Virus record (IMG/VR): IMGVR_UViG_3300034023_000310
Location: 1-50,980 of that record
Origin: a virus
DNA: 50,980 nucleotides
Direction: 5' to 3' (one strand)
Part shown: positions 32,241 to 41,391 of the stretch, one piece after another
Layout of the letters: each line of letters opens with the position of its first letter
Position numbering within the stretch: the stretch's first letter is position 1
Program-made: the position numbers and the translations under genes
Notes under the pieces: generated by a model
Told to the model about the DNA's origin: nothing
What the model saw: the letters and a program-made list of their open reading frames with translations, nothing else
Databases searched by the model: none

Positions 32241-32769
32241 TATAGGCGAAGACTGGTTTACATATCCAATATTTTATAGTTCTATGGTTAATGAAGCTAT
32301 TGATGGTGCACACTTTGTTGAGGTAGGGTCGTGGAAAGGAAGAAGTGCTGCATATATGGCTGTCGAAATTCATAATTCTAATAAAAAAATAAAGTTTGAT
32401 TGTATAGATACATGGAAAGGATCAGTTGAACACATTAATGACATCTTTGTAAAAGAAGATACATTATATAGTGAATTTTTAAAAAATATAGAACCAGTTA
32501 AACATATTATTAATCCTATTAGAATGTTATCGTTGGATGCATGTAATCTCTATGCCGATAATTCATTAGATTTTGTTTATATAGATGCCAGCCACGAATA
32601 CGAAGATATAAAAAACGATATACTTAACTGGTTGCCAAAAGTTAAAAATAATGGCATTCTTGCGGGACACGATTTTTCTTGGGATGATGTAAGCAAAGCC
32701 GTTAAAGAAGTACTACCACATTATGATTATTATGCTAATGAAAATGTATGGGTACATAAAAAAATATAA
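32221..32769 (+). CDS. Class I SAM-dependent methyltransferase (Methyltransf_24 type)
   Basis: A 182-residue protein with the SAM-binding strand-turn FVEVGSWKGRSAAYMA at about residues 32-47 (E-x-G-x-x-x-G-x-S), the acidic DCIDTWKG motif, and DFVYIDASHEYEDIKNDI, where I-D-x-x-H-x-Y is typical of this type. It could methylate a glycan or sugar, as its neighbours are glycosyltransferases; the substrate is not known. Confidence 0.82.
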   Translation: MEHFYHNIGEDWFTYPIFYSSMVNEAIDGAHFVEVGSWKGRSAAYMAVEIHNSNKKIKFDCIDTWKGSVEHINDIFVKEDTLYSEFLKNIEPVKHIINPIRMLSLDACNLYADNSLDFVYIDASHEYEDIKNDILNWLPKVKNNGILAGHDFSWDDVSKAVKEVLPHYDYYANENVWVHKKI

Positions 32770-32771
32770 TT

Positions 32772-33413
32772 ATGACTTTAATATTAGATAACATTACAGC
32801 AGTTTTTATAGATGGTATTGGTAAAGATACTACCGATATACGTTATATAATTGAAAAACTGTCATCAAAAATATCATTTCATTCTATTTTACATTTTTCA
32901 GTAAATCCCATAAATGATGTTAAAAACATAAAGGGATTGCAGATAAATAAGATGAGTTATGGTGAATATAATAATTTTTGTCTTAAAAATATATATCCAT
33001 TTTTACAATCAGATTTTAGTATTTGGATGCAACCAGATGGATTTATTTTAAATCCAAATTTATGGACTGACGAATTTTATAATTATGATTATATTGGCTC
33101 ACCCTGGCCATGGTTTCCTTTATATGTTGGAAATGGCGGATTTTCTTTTAGATCAAAAAAATTATTATATGCAGCTACAAAATTACCTTATGTCGAACAT
33201 AATGAAGATGCTGTGATTTGTGACTTGGCGAGACAACATTTTATTTATAGCGGCTGCAAATATGCACCGTTAGAAATTGGTTTAAAATGGGGATTAGAAC
33301 GAGAAATACCAGGACAAGATAATAATTTAAATAATAAATTTGGTTTTCATGGTTCTAATTTATTAGATCAAGCAAAAAATATTTTTAATAAAAATTTTAA
33401 GGAGATATTATGA
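32772..33413 (+). CDS. DUF5672-type putative glycosyltransferase
   Basis: A 213-residue protein of the DUF5672 type found in bacterial and phage glycan clusters. The pattern is clear: SYGEYNNFCLKNIYPFLQSDFSIWMQPDGFILNP, then WTDEFYNYDYIGSPWP, VGNGGFSFRSKKLL, a HNEDAVIC motif and a final FGFHGS. The D-G-F and E-D pairs are likely nucleotide-sugar or metal ligands. The acceptor is unknown. Confidence 0.85.
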   Translation: MTLILDNITAVFIDGIGKDTTDIRYIIEKLSSKISFHSILHFSVNPINDVKNIKGLQINKMSYGEYNNFCLKNIYPFLQSDFSIWMQPDGFILNPNLWTDEFYNYDYIGSPWPWFPLYVGNGGFSFRSKKLLYAATKLPYVEHNEDAVICDLARQHFIYSGCKYAPLEIGLKWGLEREIPGQDNNLNNKFGFHGSNLLDQAKNIFNKNFKEIL

Positions 33414-34207
33414 AAATATATGATTGTTTTCCATTTTTTAATGAATTAGAATTATTAGAAATAAGATTAAATACGTTATATAATATGGTTGATTATTTTG
33501 TAATTTCAGAGTGTACACATACATTTACAGGAAAAGAAAAAGAATTATATTTTAAAAATAATTTTTCTAAATTTGATAAATTTAAAGATAAAATAATTTA
33601 TTCTATTGTTGATGATTCTCCACCAGAATATTCGACTGCAGCTAGAGAAATTTTTCAAAAGAATTCTATTTTGAATCCATTAAAAGAATGCAATGATGAA
33701 GATATTATAATGATTAGTGATATAGATGAAATTCCTAATCCAAAAATTTTATCAAATGTAATTAAAAATGTAACAAAAGATAATTTGCAAATATTAATGC
33801 AAAATTTTTATTATTATTATTTAAATAATTATATTGAAGAAGATTATTTTGGTAATACATCATGGCATGGAACTAGAGTTTCTTCATTTTGGTTATTTAA
33901 ACAGTTAAATGTAAATAATATAAGAAATCAACAATTAACAGGTATAAATCCAATAAAAATCTTAAATGGTGGTTGGCATTTTAGTTTTTTGGGTGGTAAA
34001 GAAAAAATTATTGAAAAATTAAATGCATATGCCCATCAAGAATACAACACAGATAAAGTACGTTCTAATATAGAAAATAACATGGAGTGTTTGGATCAAG
34101 ATTTATTTTTTAGAAAAATGAAAGCAAAAACAGTAAATATAGATGATTCATATCCAGATTATCTTTTACAAAACATTGATAAATATATCCATCTTGTGAG
34201 GAAATAA
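33410..34207 (+). CDS. Glycosyltransferase family 17-like protein
   Basis: A 265-residue protein matching GT17 (N-acetylglucosaminyltransferase III-like): KIYDCFPFFNELELLEIRL near the start, VISECTHTFTGKEKELYF at 31-48, the metal-binding SDIDEIPNP at 103-111 and GGWHFSFLGGKEKIIEKL in the C-terminal half. The gene is among the most AT-rich in the window, suggesting acquisition from another source. Confidence 0.88.
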   Translation: MKIYDCFPFFNELELLEIRLNTLYNMVDYFVISECTHTFTGKEKELYFKNNFSKFDKFKDKIIYSIVDDSPPEYSTAAREIFQKNSILNPLKECNDEDIIMISDIDEIPNPKILSNVIKNVTKDNLQILMQNFYYYYLNNYIEEDYFGNTSWHGTRVSSFWLFKQLNVNNIRNQQLTGINPIKILNGGWHFSFLGGKEKIIEKLNAYAHQEYNTDKVRSNIENNMECLDQDLFFRKMKAKTVNIDDSYPDYLLQNIDKYIHLVRK

Positions 34208-34210
34208 AAA

Positions 34211-35197
34211 ATGAGTAAAATTTTAATAACTGGTGTGGCTGGATTGCTGGGTTCTAGATTGGCGGATTATTTGGTCAATGATCATGAAGTAATTGGTATA
34301 GATGATTTGAGTGGTGGGTATATAGAAAATGTTAATGATAAAATTAATTTTTATCAAATTAATTTGTCATCATCTGATAAACTAGAAAATATATTTAAAA
34401 ATCATAAACCAGATTATGTTTTTCATTTAGCAGCATATGCTGCAGAGGGATTAAGTCCTTTTATTAGAAAATTTAATTATGAAAATAATTTAATATCAAC
34501 TGCACGATTAATTAATGAATCTATAAAACATAATATAAAAAGATTTGTATTTACATCTTCTATGGCTGTTTACGGTAATGCTGAACCACCATTTAAAGAA
34601 AGTTATATCCCCAATCCAATTGATCCATATGGTATTGCAAAATATGCATGTGAAATGGATTTGAAAATTGCTGGCGAACAGCATGGATTAGATTGGTGTA
34701 TAATTAGACCACATAATGTTTATGGAATAAAACAAAATATATGGGACAAATATAGAAATGTTTTAGGAATATGGATGTATAATGTTTTAAATGGTCACCC
34801 AATAACAATATATGGTGATGGTAATCAAGAACGTGCATTTAGTTACATAGATGATTGTTTGCCGTATTTTTGGAAAACTGCAGTACTACCAGAATGTTCT
34901 AAACAAATTTTTAATATGGGTGGTGATACCAAAGTAACCATAAATGAAGCGGCAAACACATTATTAAAAGTAGTGGGAAATCATCCAATTGTTTATCTTG
35001 AGGGCCGGCATGAAGTTAAACATGCATGGGTATCTCATGAAAAAATTAAAAACATACTTAATTTTGAATCAAAAACATCACTTGAAGATGGTCTTAAAAT
35101 CATGTGGGACTGGGCAAAACTTCAACCAAATAAAAAAAGAAAAGAATGGGATTCCTATGAATTAGAAAAAGGAATATATTCTTTTTGGAAAAAATAA
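34211..35197 (+). CDS. NAD-dependent sugar epimerase/dehydratase
   Basis: A 328-residue extended short-chain dehydrogenase of the GalE type. The Rossmann motif G8-V-A-G11-L-L-G14 binds NAD; the catalytic Ser lies in TSSMAVYG (about 116-117) and Tyr140/Lys144 form Y-x-x-x-K in DPYGIAKYA. NVYG and the GDGNQERAFSYIDD segment are also typical. It converts a nucleotide sugar for the neighbouring glycosyltransferases; UDP-hexose 4-epimerase is the simplest guess. It does not look like GDP-fucose synthase. Confidence 0.88.
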   Translation: MSKILITGVAGLLGSRLADYLVNDHEVIGIDDLSGGYIENVNDKINFYQINLSSSDKLENIFKNHKPDYVFHLAAYAAEGLSPFIRKFNYENNLISTARLINESIKHNIKRFVFTSSMAVYGNAEPPFKESYIPNPIDPYGIAKYACEMDLKIAGEQHGLDWCIIRPHNVYGIKQNIWDKYRNVLGIWMYNVLNGHPITIYGDGNQERAFSYIDDCLPYFWKTAVLPECSKQIFNMGGDTKVTINEAANTLLKVVGNHPIVYLEGRHEVKHAWVSHEKIKNILNFESKTSLEDGLKIMWDWAKLQPNKKRKEWDSYELEKGIYSFWKK

Positions 35198-35307
35198 TTA
35201 ATTAAACAAAAAAATAAAATTGAAAGGATTAACAATATTATCTTATAATATTATTGACAAACAAAAAATATATGATAATGTTTATTACATAAAGGTAAAT
35301 ATATAAA
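35198..35307. other. AT-rich gap with an inverted repeat and a possible internal promoter
   Basis: The longest gap in the island. It holds a perfect inverted repeat, AATATTAT (35234-35241) and ATAATATT (35245-35252), followed at once by TTGACA (35254-35259). A convincing -10 is missing (TAATGT at 35276-35281 after 16 bases). AAAGG before the ATG at 35308 serves as ribosome binding site. An internal promoter or operator is possible. Confidence 0.4.
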
Positions 35308-35892
35308 ATGAATAACAAAATACCAACAATTAATTTACAATATAAATTTTTATCAAAACTTTATACTCGTTCAGATATTTTCGAACATTTGCCTATTTTA
35401 GCATTGCTTGCATCAAAAGTAGATTCTGTAACAGAATTTGGTGTAAGAAAAATTGTTAGCACTTGGGCTTTTTTATATGGTTGTCCAAATAAAATGGTCT
35501 CCGTAGATTTAGAACATCCAAATAAACACAATGAAAATTTAGATGAAGTTTATGCATTAGCATTAGAAAATGGAATTGATTATAAATTTATTCAAGGAAA
35601 TACATTAGAAGTTGATATAGAAGAAACAGATATTCTTTTTATTGACACGTATCATGAATACAATCAAGTAAAAGGTGAATTAAATAGGCATGCACATAAA
35701 GTAAAAAAATATTTAATTTTTCATGATACGGAAATGTTTGGCACATATGGTCAAAATTTAGATGATAGTTTGAATACAAACTTAAAGGGAATAAATCCAG
35801 CTATAGATGAATTTTTAGAAGAAAATTCACAATGGAAAAAAATATTTGAATATACTCATTCTAGTGGCTTAACTATTTTAGAAAAACAATGA
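35308..35892 (+). CDS. Putative SAM-dependent methyltransferase
   Basis: A 194-residue protein. TEFGVRKIVSTWAFLYG (about residues 43-59) resembles a SAM-binding strand and loop, followed by MVSVDLEHP and the ILFIDTYHEYNQVKGEL motif (I-D-x-x-H-x-Y), shared with the methyltransferase at 32221 and with sugar or cephalosporin-hydroxylase-like enzymes. The FHDTEMFG segment after it also fits. The usual G-x-G-x-G is degenerate. The substrate is probably a glycan, judging by neighbours. Confidence 0.65.
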   Translation: MNNKIPTINLQYKFLSKLYTRSDIFEHLPILALLASKVDSVTEFGVRKIVSTWAFLYGCPNKMVSVDLEHPNKHNENLDEVYALALENGIDYKFIQGNTLEVDIEETDILFIDTYHEYNQVKGELNRHAHKVKKYLIFHDTEMFGTYGQNLDDSLNTNLKGINPAIDEFLEENSQWKKIFEYTHSSGLTILEKQ

Positions 35893-36773
35893 AAATACTT
35901 TATATAAATTCAGGAGCACCTGATTATTTGTCAGACATGATATTTCATGGATTAAGAAGCATACATGGAGGCAACGTCGTAGACATTCCAAAAACTGATT
36001 ATATGTATAGTAATGCCCATCCAGAATCTGAAATGACTTCCTATGGAAAAGGATTTACTATTTTTAGAACATTGGAAGACATAGATGTTGATAGAACAGA
36101 TATTTTTAAAAAAATACGAGATAGATATTTTGATTTAATAATATGGTCTTCTATTCATAGAAATAAATCATATTTTTATGCAGCAACTGAAAGTAAAAAT
36201 AATTGTATATCTTTAGATGGTGAAGATCATACAAATCTAGATTTAGATATGGTGTGGAGATTTAATTATTATAAAAGAGAATTAGATAAATATCATCCAA
36301 ATTTAAAACCAATAAGTTTTTGTTATCCAGAAGAAAAAATAAATAACATTTATAATAAAATAAAAACAAACGCTACGGTTATACCCGGAAAACTGGAAAC
36401 TTATATTTTTAATAATGAAAAAGATTATTATAAAGACTATAATGAATCACTTTTTGCATTTACATGCAAAAAAGGTGGTTGGGACTGTTTAAGACATTAT
36501 GAAATTATATTTAATAATTGTATTCCTTGGTTTTTGGATATAGAAAATTGTCCCCAAAATACTTTGCAATTTTTACCAAAAGATTTATTAATTGAAGTAA
36601 AAAATTTAAAAGGTGTAAAAATGGAAATAATAAATAATACGCCACAAATTATTATAGATGATCTTCTTTTTGATGAACAGCAATATAAACTTTTATTAAA
36701 TGCAATAACAACACATTGTAAAAATAATTTAACAACAAAAAAAATGGCACAGTATCTTTTAAATAATCAATAA
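35889..36773 (+). CDS. Putative glycosyltransferase, last gene of the island
   Basis: A 294-residue protein beginning KILYINSGAPDYLSDMIFHGL, like the N-terminal Rossmann strand of GT-B glycosyltransferases. The second half has FAFTCKKGGWDCLRHYEIIFNNCIPWFLDIENCP, resembling the glycosyltransferase segment in which R-x-Y-E is followed by a C/I-P-x-F strand. No closer family is recognised. The very AT-rich DNA and ATGA coupling place it in the glycosylation operon. Confidence 0.55.
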   Translation: MKILYINSGAPDYLSDMIFHGLRSIHGGNVVDIPKTDYMYSNAHPESEMTSYGKGFTIFRTLEDIDVDRTDIFKKIRDRYFDLIIWSSIHRNKSYFYAATESKNNCISLDGEDHTNLDLDMVWRFNYYKRELDKYHPNLKPISFCYPEEKINNIYNKIKTNATVIPGKLETYIFNNEKDYYKDYNESLFAFTCKKGGWDCLRHYEIIFNNCIPWFLDIENCPQNTLQFLPKDLLIEVKNLKGVKMEIINNTPQIIIDDLLFDEQQYKLLLNAITTHCKNNLTTKKMAQYLLNNQ

Positions 36774-36780
36774 TTATTGC

Positions 36781-36808
36781 TTGATTTTACTTTATTTTGT
36801 TGTAAATT
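36781..36808 (+). promoter_or_regulatory. Sigma70-like promoter of gp55 (probably leaderless)
   Basis: TTGATT (36781-36786), a 16-base spacer and TAAATT (36803-36808), then six bases to the GTG of gp55. The layout matches gp33 and the gene at 41222. Confidence 0.62.
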
Positions 36809-36814
36809 ACTTTT

Positions 36815-37378
36815 GTGAAACAACCTAAAAAGAAAAAGAAAGCATCAGATGCTGATTACGTAAGTAATCAAGAGTTATATGATGCTTTAGTAGAATATCG
36901 TAAAAAGTCTGCTGACGCAGACAATGCTGGCCGCAAAAAACCAAAGTTACCAGATTTCATAGGCGAATGCATTCTTAAAATTGCATCTCGCCTTTCTTAT
37001 CGTCCTAATTTTGCAAATTATCCATATAGAGAAGAAATGGTATCAGATGCAGTATTAAACTGTGTCACATATATTGATAACTTTGATCCCAGCAAGTCTA
37101 CAAGTCCATTCGGATACTTGACACAGATTTGCTGGTTTTCTTTTGTGCGTATAATAAACAAAGAAAAACGAGAAAAGTATACTCAGTATAAATTTGCAGA
37201 ACAGCAAAATGATAAAGATTTCCATAACTGGTTCAATGAAACCTATGCGGGAATTGATATTGGTAGAAGAGATTTCTTTGGCTTGACAGATCTTGACATG
37301 GAACGTTTTGATGAAATGTTAAGCCCAAAGAAAACAAAAAGAAAAAAGAAAGTTAAAAAGGATTCATTAGATATATGA
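36815..37378 (+). CDS. 55: Late sigma factor gp55
   Basis: A 187-residue homologue of T4 gp55, the minimal sigma factor that directs host RNA polymerase to late promoters. The typical core is [39 protein letters not shown] (residues 49-87), corresponding to sigma region 2, followed by [30 protein letters not shown]. The highly basic tail ends in KKDSLDI, perhaps the clamp-binding end. GTG 36815 is the only plausible start, since an in-frame TAA lies just upstream. It overlaps gmd as ATGA. Confidence 0.93.
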   Translation: MKQPKKKKKASDADYVSNQELYDALVEYRKKSADADNAGRKKPKLPDFIGECILKIASRLSYRPNFANYPYREEMVSDAVLNCVTYIDNFDPSKSTSPFGYLTQICWFSFVRIINKEKREKYTQYKFAEQQNDKDFHNWFNETYAGIDIGRRDFFGLTDLDMERFDEMLSPKKTKRKKKVKKDSLDI

Positions 37379-38436
37379 AAAAAGTAGCACTCATTACAGG
37401 AATTTCTGGTCAAGATGGAAGTTATCTTGCGGACTTATTGATTTCAAAGGGATATGAAGTACATGGATTGATTCGTAGAAGTTCTTCTTTTAATACTGGA
37501 AGACTGGAACACCATATTCAAAATCCAGAAGTCTATAATAAAACTTTGTTTCTTCATTATGGAGATATGAATGATTTTACAAGTATTTACAATATCTTGT
37601 CTAAATATAATCCTTCCGAGATTTATAATCTTGCCGCCCAGAGCCACGTAAGGCTATCTTTCGACATGCCAGTATACACTGGAGAAGTAGATGCGATTGG
37701 CACAGTAAATGTATTGGAAGCAATTCGTTCATACCAAGATCATACTGGAAACAAAATTCGATATTATCAAGCATCCAGTAGTGAAATGTTTGGTAAAGTT
37801 CAAGAAGTTCCTCAGAGAGAAACTACTCCGTTTTATCCCAGATCTCCATATGGTTGTGCCAAAGCCTATAGTCATTATATGACGGTGAATTACAGAGAAA
37901 GTTACAATATGCATGCTTCTTGTGGTATTTTGTTCAATCATGAAAGCCCACGAAGAGGTGAGACTTTTGTAACTAGAAAGATTACTAGAGCCGTAGGAAG
38001 AATTAGTCAAGGTTTACAAAAAGAACTTCGACTTGGAAATCTTGATTCTCTTAGAGATTGGGGTTATGCTGGTGACTATGTAGAAGCCATGTGGATAATG
38101 CTGCAACAAAATACACCAGATGATTATGTGGTATCAACAGGTAAAATGATATCTGTTAGAGACTTTTGCGATTATGCATTTAGTTTGATTGGCAAAAATT
38201 ATAAAGATTATGTTGTTATTGATCCAAGATATTATCGTCCAGCAGAAGTTGATCAGCTTCTTGGCGATTCCACCAAGGCAAGACAAGTATTAAACTGGCA
38301 ACCAAAAGTATCTGTTTTTGAACTTGCTGAAATGATGGTGAAACAAGATATTGAAATTGCAAAAAAAGAATTTTTAGTTCATCATTTGATTGATAAAAAT
38401 GAAACCAGAAAGATATATGAAAGCAGTAATTCTTAA
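37375..38436 (+). CDS. gmd: GDP-mannose 4,6-dehydratase
   Basis: A 353-residue enzyme converting GDP-mannose to GDP-4-keto-6-deoxymannose, the first step to GDP-fucose and related sugars. Features: the NADP motif G9-I-S-G12-Q-D-G15, the [16 protein letters not shown] loop, SSSEMFG at 134-140, Y159/K163 of the Y-x-x-x-K pair, and [21 protein letters not shown]. It is nearly full length compared with bacterial Gmd (about 370). No GDP-fucose synthase is in the window, so the host or another phage gene must complete the pathway if fucose is the product. Confidence 0.95.
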   Translation: MKKVALITGISGQDGSYLADLLISKGYEVHGLIRRSSSFNTGRLEHHIQNPEVYNKTLFLHYGDMNDFTSIYNILSKYNPSEIYNLAAQSHVRLSFDMPVYTGEVDAIGTVNVLEAIRSYQDHTGNKIRYYQASSSEMFGKVQEVPQRETTPFYPRSPYGCAKAYSHYMTVNYRESYNMHASCGILFNHESPRRGETFVTRKITRAVGRISQGLQKELRLGNLDSLRDWGYAGDYVEAMWIMLQQNTPDDYVVSTGKMISVRDFCDYAFSLIGKNYKDYVVIDPRYYRPAEVDQLLGDSTKARQVLNWQPKVSVFELAEMMVKQDIEIAKKEFLVHHLIDKNETRKIYESSNS

Positions 38437-39463
38437 CGATACCCACTTTGGCTATAAAGCGGATTCACCTATCGTACTTGAATACTTTTTATCGTTCTTC
38501 GAAGAACAGTTGTTTCCTTATCTGAAGGAAAATAATATCAAAACCATCTTCCATCTGGGAGATGTTTTTGACCGTAGAAAGTATATAAACTTTAAGACAC
38601 TACATCAAGTCAGAACTAGGTTCTTTGAACCTCTTAGAGATATGGGAGTAAAATGCATTGCCATTTGTGGCAATCATGATACCTATTACCGCAACAATAA
38701 TAATGTAAACTCATTGCATGAGTTAGTTGCACCATACCAAAACTGGGAAATCTATTCTGAACCTACCGAGATTCAAACCTCAGCAGGTTGTGTGGCTCTT
38801 CTACCATGGATCAATCCAGAAAATGAAGGACAGGCAGCAAAATTTATTACCAACACTACATGCTCTCTTCTCATGGGACATCTGGAATTATTTGGCTTTC
38901 AGAGTATTCGTGGTATCTTTATAGAGCAAGGATATGACCCCAAACACTTCGACAAGTTTGAATACGTTCTTACTGGACATTATCATATTAAGTCCACTCG
39001 TGACAATATTCATTATCTGGGGACGCAATACCAGATGGCTTTCTCAGATGTTTGGGAACCGAAGGGATTCCACGTATTTGACTTTTTGGCTAGAGAACTG
39101 GTATTTGTCGAAAATAACAAAAAGTTATTCTATACGCTTGATTATAATGAAGACGAACCAGAAAAACTTGAATACTCAAAGTTCAAGGATTGCTATGTCA
39201 AAATTTTTATCAAGAAGCGCACGAAGGCTGCGAGTTTTGAAAAATACATGGATAAGTTCTATGAAGCAGGCGTGGCAGAATTGGCAGTGACCGAAGAGGT
39301 AACTGCAAATCCTGAACTAGTGGCTGTAGATGTTCATAAGGATACTCTCCAACTTCTACACGAAGAACTTGAGACTATTCAGGAAAAGTCTATTGACAAG
39401 AAGTTTCTTGCACGGATCATAGATGAAGCGTATAATAGTGCACTATCAAAGGATGAAGAGTGA
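38417..39463 (+). CDS. 47: Recombination nuclease subunit gp47 (SbcD/Mre11-like)
   Basis: A 348-residue calcineurin-like phosphoesterase, partner of gp46 in resection of DNA ends. Metal-binding motifs in order: NDTHFG (D8, H10), [27 protein letters not shown] and TGHYHIK. ATG 38417 gives the typical [12 protein letters not shown] start; ATG 38399 would add six residues. It overlaps the end of gmd and overlaps gp46 as GTGA. Confidence 0.94.
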   Translation: MKAVILNDTHFGYKADSPIVLEYFLSFFEEQLFPYLKENNIKTIFHLGDVFDRRKYINFKTLHQVRTRFFEPLRDMGVKCIAICGNHDTYYRNNNNVNSLHELVAPYQNWEIYSEPTEIQTSAGCVALLPWINPENEGQAAKFITNTTCSLLMGHLELFGFQSIRGIFIEQGYDPKHFDKFEYVLTGHYHIKSTRDNIHYLGTQYQMAFSDVWEPKGFHVFDFLARELVFVENNKKLFYTLDYNEDEPEKLEYSKFKDCYVKIFIKKRTKAASFEKYMDKFYEAGVAELAVTEEVTANPELVAVDVHKDTLQLLHEELETIQEKSIDKKFLARIIDEAYNSALSKDEE

Positions 39464-41181
39464 TTGAATTTTTAAAAGTTCGGTTTAAAAATTTTGGATC
39501 GTTTGGCACAAATTTTTCAGAGATTAAACTAGATAATCATAAGACCACGCTAGTCACGGGTACCAACGGACATGGCAAGTCTTTTGCGCTATTGGACTCC
39601 CTGTGCTTTGGGTTGTTTGGAAAGCCCTTCCGACCCATTAATATACCGCAGCTTGTAAACACCGTTAATGGCAAGAATTGCCTAGTTGAGATAGAGTTCA
39701 ACAAGGCAGGATCTCATTACTTGGTTCGTCGTGGCCTATCGCCAAAGATCTTTGAAATTATTAAAGATGGGGATATGATTGACCAGAATGCTAAGTCAAA
39801 AGATTACCAAGAAATGTTTGAAGAACATATTCTTGGATTTGATTATGCAGCCTTTAAGCAGGTTGTTATTCTCGGTAAGTCCAACTTCATACCATTTATG
39901 CAGTTGACTCCTTCGGAACGCCGTAAGATCATTGAAGGTCTTCTGGATCTTGATATCTTGGCAGACATGAACCAACATGTAAAGGGACAACTTAGTTCTT
40001 TGAAGGTGTCTATCGGTGAACATGAAAGTTTAGTCAAGATTGCTCATGAAAAAATCAAGTCTCAAAAAGAATTTATTGATCAAGTAAAAACTAGTAATGC
40101 TGATGATATTAAAATTTTGGAAGACAGAATTCAAACTTATTTTAATGAAATATTACAATTAAATCCAATAAAAGAAAAACATATAAAAAATTATTCTGAA
40201 ACTTCAATAAAATTAAAAAAAATAAAACAAAAAATTGATGATTTAAAAGAAGTTCCATCAATGTTAGTAAAACTTGAAACTTTAAATACAACTTTATTGG
40301 AAGAATTACAATCTTTAGAAACAAGTACAACATGTAAGTGCTGTGGCCAAACTTTACCAGAAGAACAGCATCAAAAACATAAAGTAGAAAAACATGCTAA
40401 AGCAGAAGAATTATTTAATGCACTAAAAACTGCCAGAATTAAAGAAACCCAACTTGAAAGTTTAAAGACGGAATTTGAAATTGTAAATAATAAATTAGAG
40501 ATCCTATCTAATGATATTAATGCACTTAGTTATAAAATTGGAAATGCTGAATCCAATAAGAAAATTTTGGAAAAAGAAAAGAAGGAAAAGGAAGCAGCCA
40601 ATAATTTAAATAGTTTCTTGATAAACCTAGAAGAATCTGAAAAAAAGAAAAATGATATTGCCAAAAAACTTGAATCTTTTATCTCTCAACAAATTCACTA
40701 TGATGTTGTTTATGATATCCTCAAAGATGGGGGGCTTAAGAGCCGCATTATCAAACATTATGTTCCCATCATCAATGGACTCGTCAACAAGTTCCTCGGA
40801 AAGCTTAATCTCTATGTTGACTTCACAATCGATGAGGAATTCAAGGAGACCATCAAGTCACGATACAGAGATGCATTCTCATATTCCTCTTTCTCTGAGG
40901 GAGAGAAACAACGCATCGACTTGGCGATCCTGCTGACTTGGCGTGAGGTTGCCAAGATGAAGAACAGCCTTAACTGCAATCTATTGATCTTTGACGAAAT
41001 TCTAGATTCATCTTTGGATGCAGCAGGTACGGAAGCCTTTATGAAGATCTTGAATAAGATGAAGAACAAATGTTCAATTTACATCATTAGCCACAAAGCT
41101 GATGCACTGGTTGACAAATTTGACCAAACTTTGCAATTTGAAAAGAAGAATAATTTTTCAAAAATCAAGGTTCAGGTATAA
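39460..41181 (+). CDS. 46: Recombination nuclease subunit gp46 (SbcC/Rad50-like)
   Basis: A 573-residue ABC-type ATPase. Walker A GTNGHGKS lies at 34-41, the zinc hook C292-K-C-C295 sits at the apex of the coiled coil, the FSEGEKQRIDLAI signature lies near 476-488 and Walker B LLIFDE near 508. The coiled-coil arms (about 40020-40720) are much more AT-rich than the ATPase lobes. The GTG start overlaps the gp47 stop. Confidence 0.95.
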   Translation: MIEFLKVRFKNFGSFGTNFSEIKLDNHKTTLVTGTNGHGKSFALLDSLCFGLFGKPFRPINIPQLVNTVNGKNCLVEIEFNKAGSHYLVRRGLSPKIFEIIKDGDMIDQNAKSKDYQEMFEEHILGFDYAAFKQVVILGKSNFIPFMQLTPSERRKIIEGLLDLDILADMNQHVKGQLSSLKVSIGEHESLVKIAHEKIKSQKEFIDQVKTSNADDIKILEDRIQTYFNEILQLNPIKEKHIKNYSETSIKLKKIKQKIDDLKEVPSMLVKLETLNTTLLEELQSLETSTTCKCCGQTLPEEQHQKHKVEKHAKAEELFNALKTARIKETQLESLKTEFEIVNNKLEILSNDINALSYKIGNAESNKKILEKEKKEKEAANNLNSFLINLEESEKKKNDIAKKLESFISQQIHYDVVYDILKDGGLKSRIIKHYVPIINGLVNKFLGKLNLYVDFTIDEEFKETIKSRYRDAFSYSSFSEGEKQRIDLAILLTWREVAKMKNSLNCNLLIFDEILDSSLDAAGTEAFMKILNKMKNKCSIYIISHKADALVDKFDQTLQFEKKNNFSKIKVQV

Positions 41182-41184
41182 ATA
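41177..41184 (+). promoter_or_regulatory. Late octamer TATAAATA at the end of gp46
   Basis: An exact T4 late octamer spanning the gp46 stop codon, 37 bases before the ATG at 41222. It lies just ahead of a sigma70-like promoter, so the small gene and the clamp gene may be transcribed both before and during the late phase. Confidence 0.5.
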
Positions 41185-41187
41185 TAT

Positions 41188-41215
41188 TTGTATTATCCTA
41201 TTTTGGAGTTATAAT
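41188..41215 (+). promoter_or_regulatory. Sigma70-like promoter of the small gene upstream of gp45
   Basis: TTGTAT (41188-41193), a 16-base spacer and TATAAT (41210-41215), followed by six bases and the ATG at 41222. A GGAG lies upstream of the predicted start of transcription and so would not be in the message. Confidence 0.66.
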
Positions 41216-41221
41216 AGAACT

Positions 41222-41374
41222 ATGAACGAAGAAAGTTTTGAAAAGTTTAAGAATCGCCGCAAGAACAAGCCTACTGGCCTGAGCAAGAAGCAACAGAAGA
41301 GAAATGTTCGCGGCAATAGACACGAACAGAAACAGCAACTTAACGATAGTGTTTATCGTAAAGATTTTGATTAA
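41222..41374 (+). CDS. Small basic protein between gp46 and gp45
   Basis: A 50-residue, strongly basic protein: NEESFEKFKNRRKNKPTGLSKKQQKRNVRGNR-like core with many Lys, Arg and Gln residues. A longer frame reaching into gp46 exists, but ATG 41222 fits the promoter six bases upstream. It may bind nucleic acid or RNA polymerase, as small basic phage proteins often do; no family is recognised. Confidence 0.65.
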   Translation: MNEESFEKFKNRRKNKPTGLSKKQQKRNVRGNRHEQKQQLNDSVYRKDFD

Positions 41375-41391
41375 TTTACAGAAAGATTTAT

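Noticed and set aside
34211-35197. GDP-fucose synthase as the identity of the epimerase
   Set aside because: It has the GalE-type S-S-M-A-V-Y-G and Y-G-I-A-K pattern rather than the motifs typical of GDP-fucose synthase, so completing the fucose pathway with it is not supported.
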